In this document: positions 12,697 to 12,761 of the stretch, piece by piece
Layout of the letters: the number at the start of each line of letters is the position of its first letter
Numbering within the stretch: position 1 is the first letter of the stretch
Origin: Modestobacter sp.
GTDB taxonomy: Bacteria > Actinomycetota > Actinomycetes > Mycobacteriales > Geodermatophilaceae
DNA length: 12,761 nucleotides
Reading direction: 5' to 3'
Assembly: GCA_025965635.1 (NCBI GenBank)
Contig: JAOPWO010000281.1
Location: 1-12,761 of the forward strand
The notes under the pieces: generated by a model
Seen by the model: the letters and a program-made list of their open reading frames with translations, nothing else
Told to the model about the DNA's origin: nothing
Database searches by the model: none
Made by a program: the position numbers and the translations under genes

Positions 12697-12761
12697 TTTC
12701 GACACGCCGGTCGCGACCTCGTTCCTCGGACGCGCGGCTCGCTCAACCACCAGTCGAACGA
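12697..12761. repeat. Dispersed REP-like repeat at window end
   Basis: From about TTTCGACACGCC to the last base, the sequence reads like a non-coding repeat found in many copies in actinomycete genomes; on the minus strand it contains the typical GGTTGAGCGAGC core and ends near GTGTCGAAA. TTCGAC (12698-12703) and GTCGAA (12753-12758) are inverted ends. Recognition is from memory of such repeats; only one copy is in this window. Confidence 0.5.

Overview
The window looks like chromosomal DNA of a high-GC actinomycete. Codon third positions are almost all G or C, several starts are GTG, and it carries WhiB1, a PdtaS-type sensor kinase, Ni-superoxide dismutase with its protease, and a DUF6104-like small protein. 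I would place it near Geodermatophilaceae or Frankia-like lineages, but the family-level placement is inference. I see no tRNA, rRNA, CRISPR array, riboswitch or intact mobile element.

Left part (1-4619). A partial gene of unknown function is cut by the window start. It is followed by a biotinyl carrier protein (TB7.3-like), the sensor histidine kinase PdtaS, WhiB1 on the opposite strand, a diacylglycerol-kinase-family protein and a divergent four-helix membrane protein. Order and orientation match the Mycobacterium tuberculosis block Rv3221c-Rv3220c-Rv3219-Rv3218-Rv3217c as I recall it. A strong hairpin separates the convergent pdtaS and whiB1 genes.

Middle (4620-5302). About 680 bases hold no intact gene. 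They contain a decayed, frameshifted and internally deleted IS110-family transposase remnant with a hairpin just upstream.

Minus-strand operon (5303-8079). Psd and PssA (phosphatidylserine decarboxylase and synthase) are followed by an SSAT-like N-acetyltransferase and a HAD-IIA phosphatase. The last two junctions are 4-base stop/start overlaps, so the four genes are probably co-transcribed and translationally coupled. Next to it is a GAF-SpoIIE (PP2C) phosphatase gene, also on the minus strand.

Right part (9377-12761). sodN and its maturation protease gene sodX are divergent. Then come malic enzyme, a convergent YdjM-type (DUF457) membrane hydrolase and a 58-residue DUF6104-like gene. The window closes in a dispersed-repeat-like sequence, and its first 47 bases exactly copy part of the biotinyl protein gene, so both ends look like assembly break points.

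Several genes have a TANNNT box 6-9 bases before the start codon and no Shine-Dalgarno sequence, the pattern of leaderless transcripts common in actinomycetes. This is mainly a housekeeping region. I found no convincing new multi-gene system. The best leads are the acetyltransferase/HAD pair inside the phospholipid operon, the IS110 relic with its hairpin, and the whiB1 leader.
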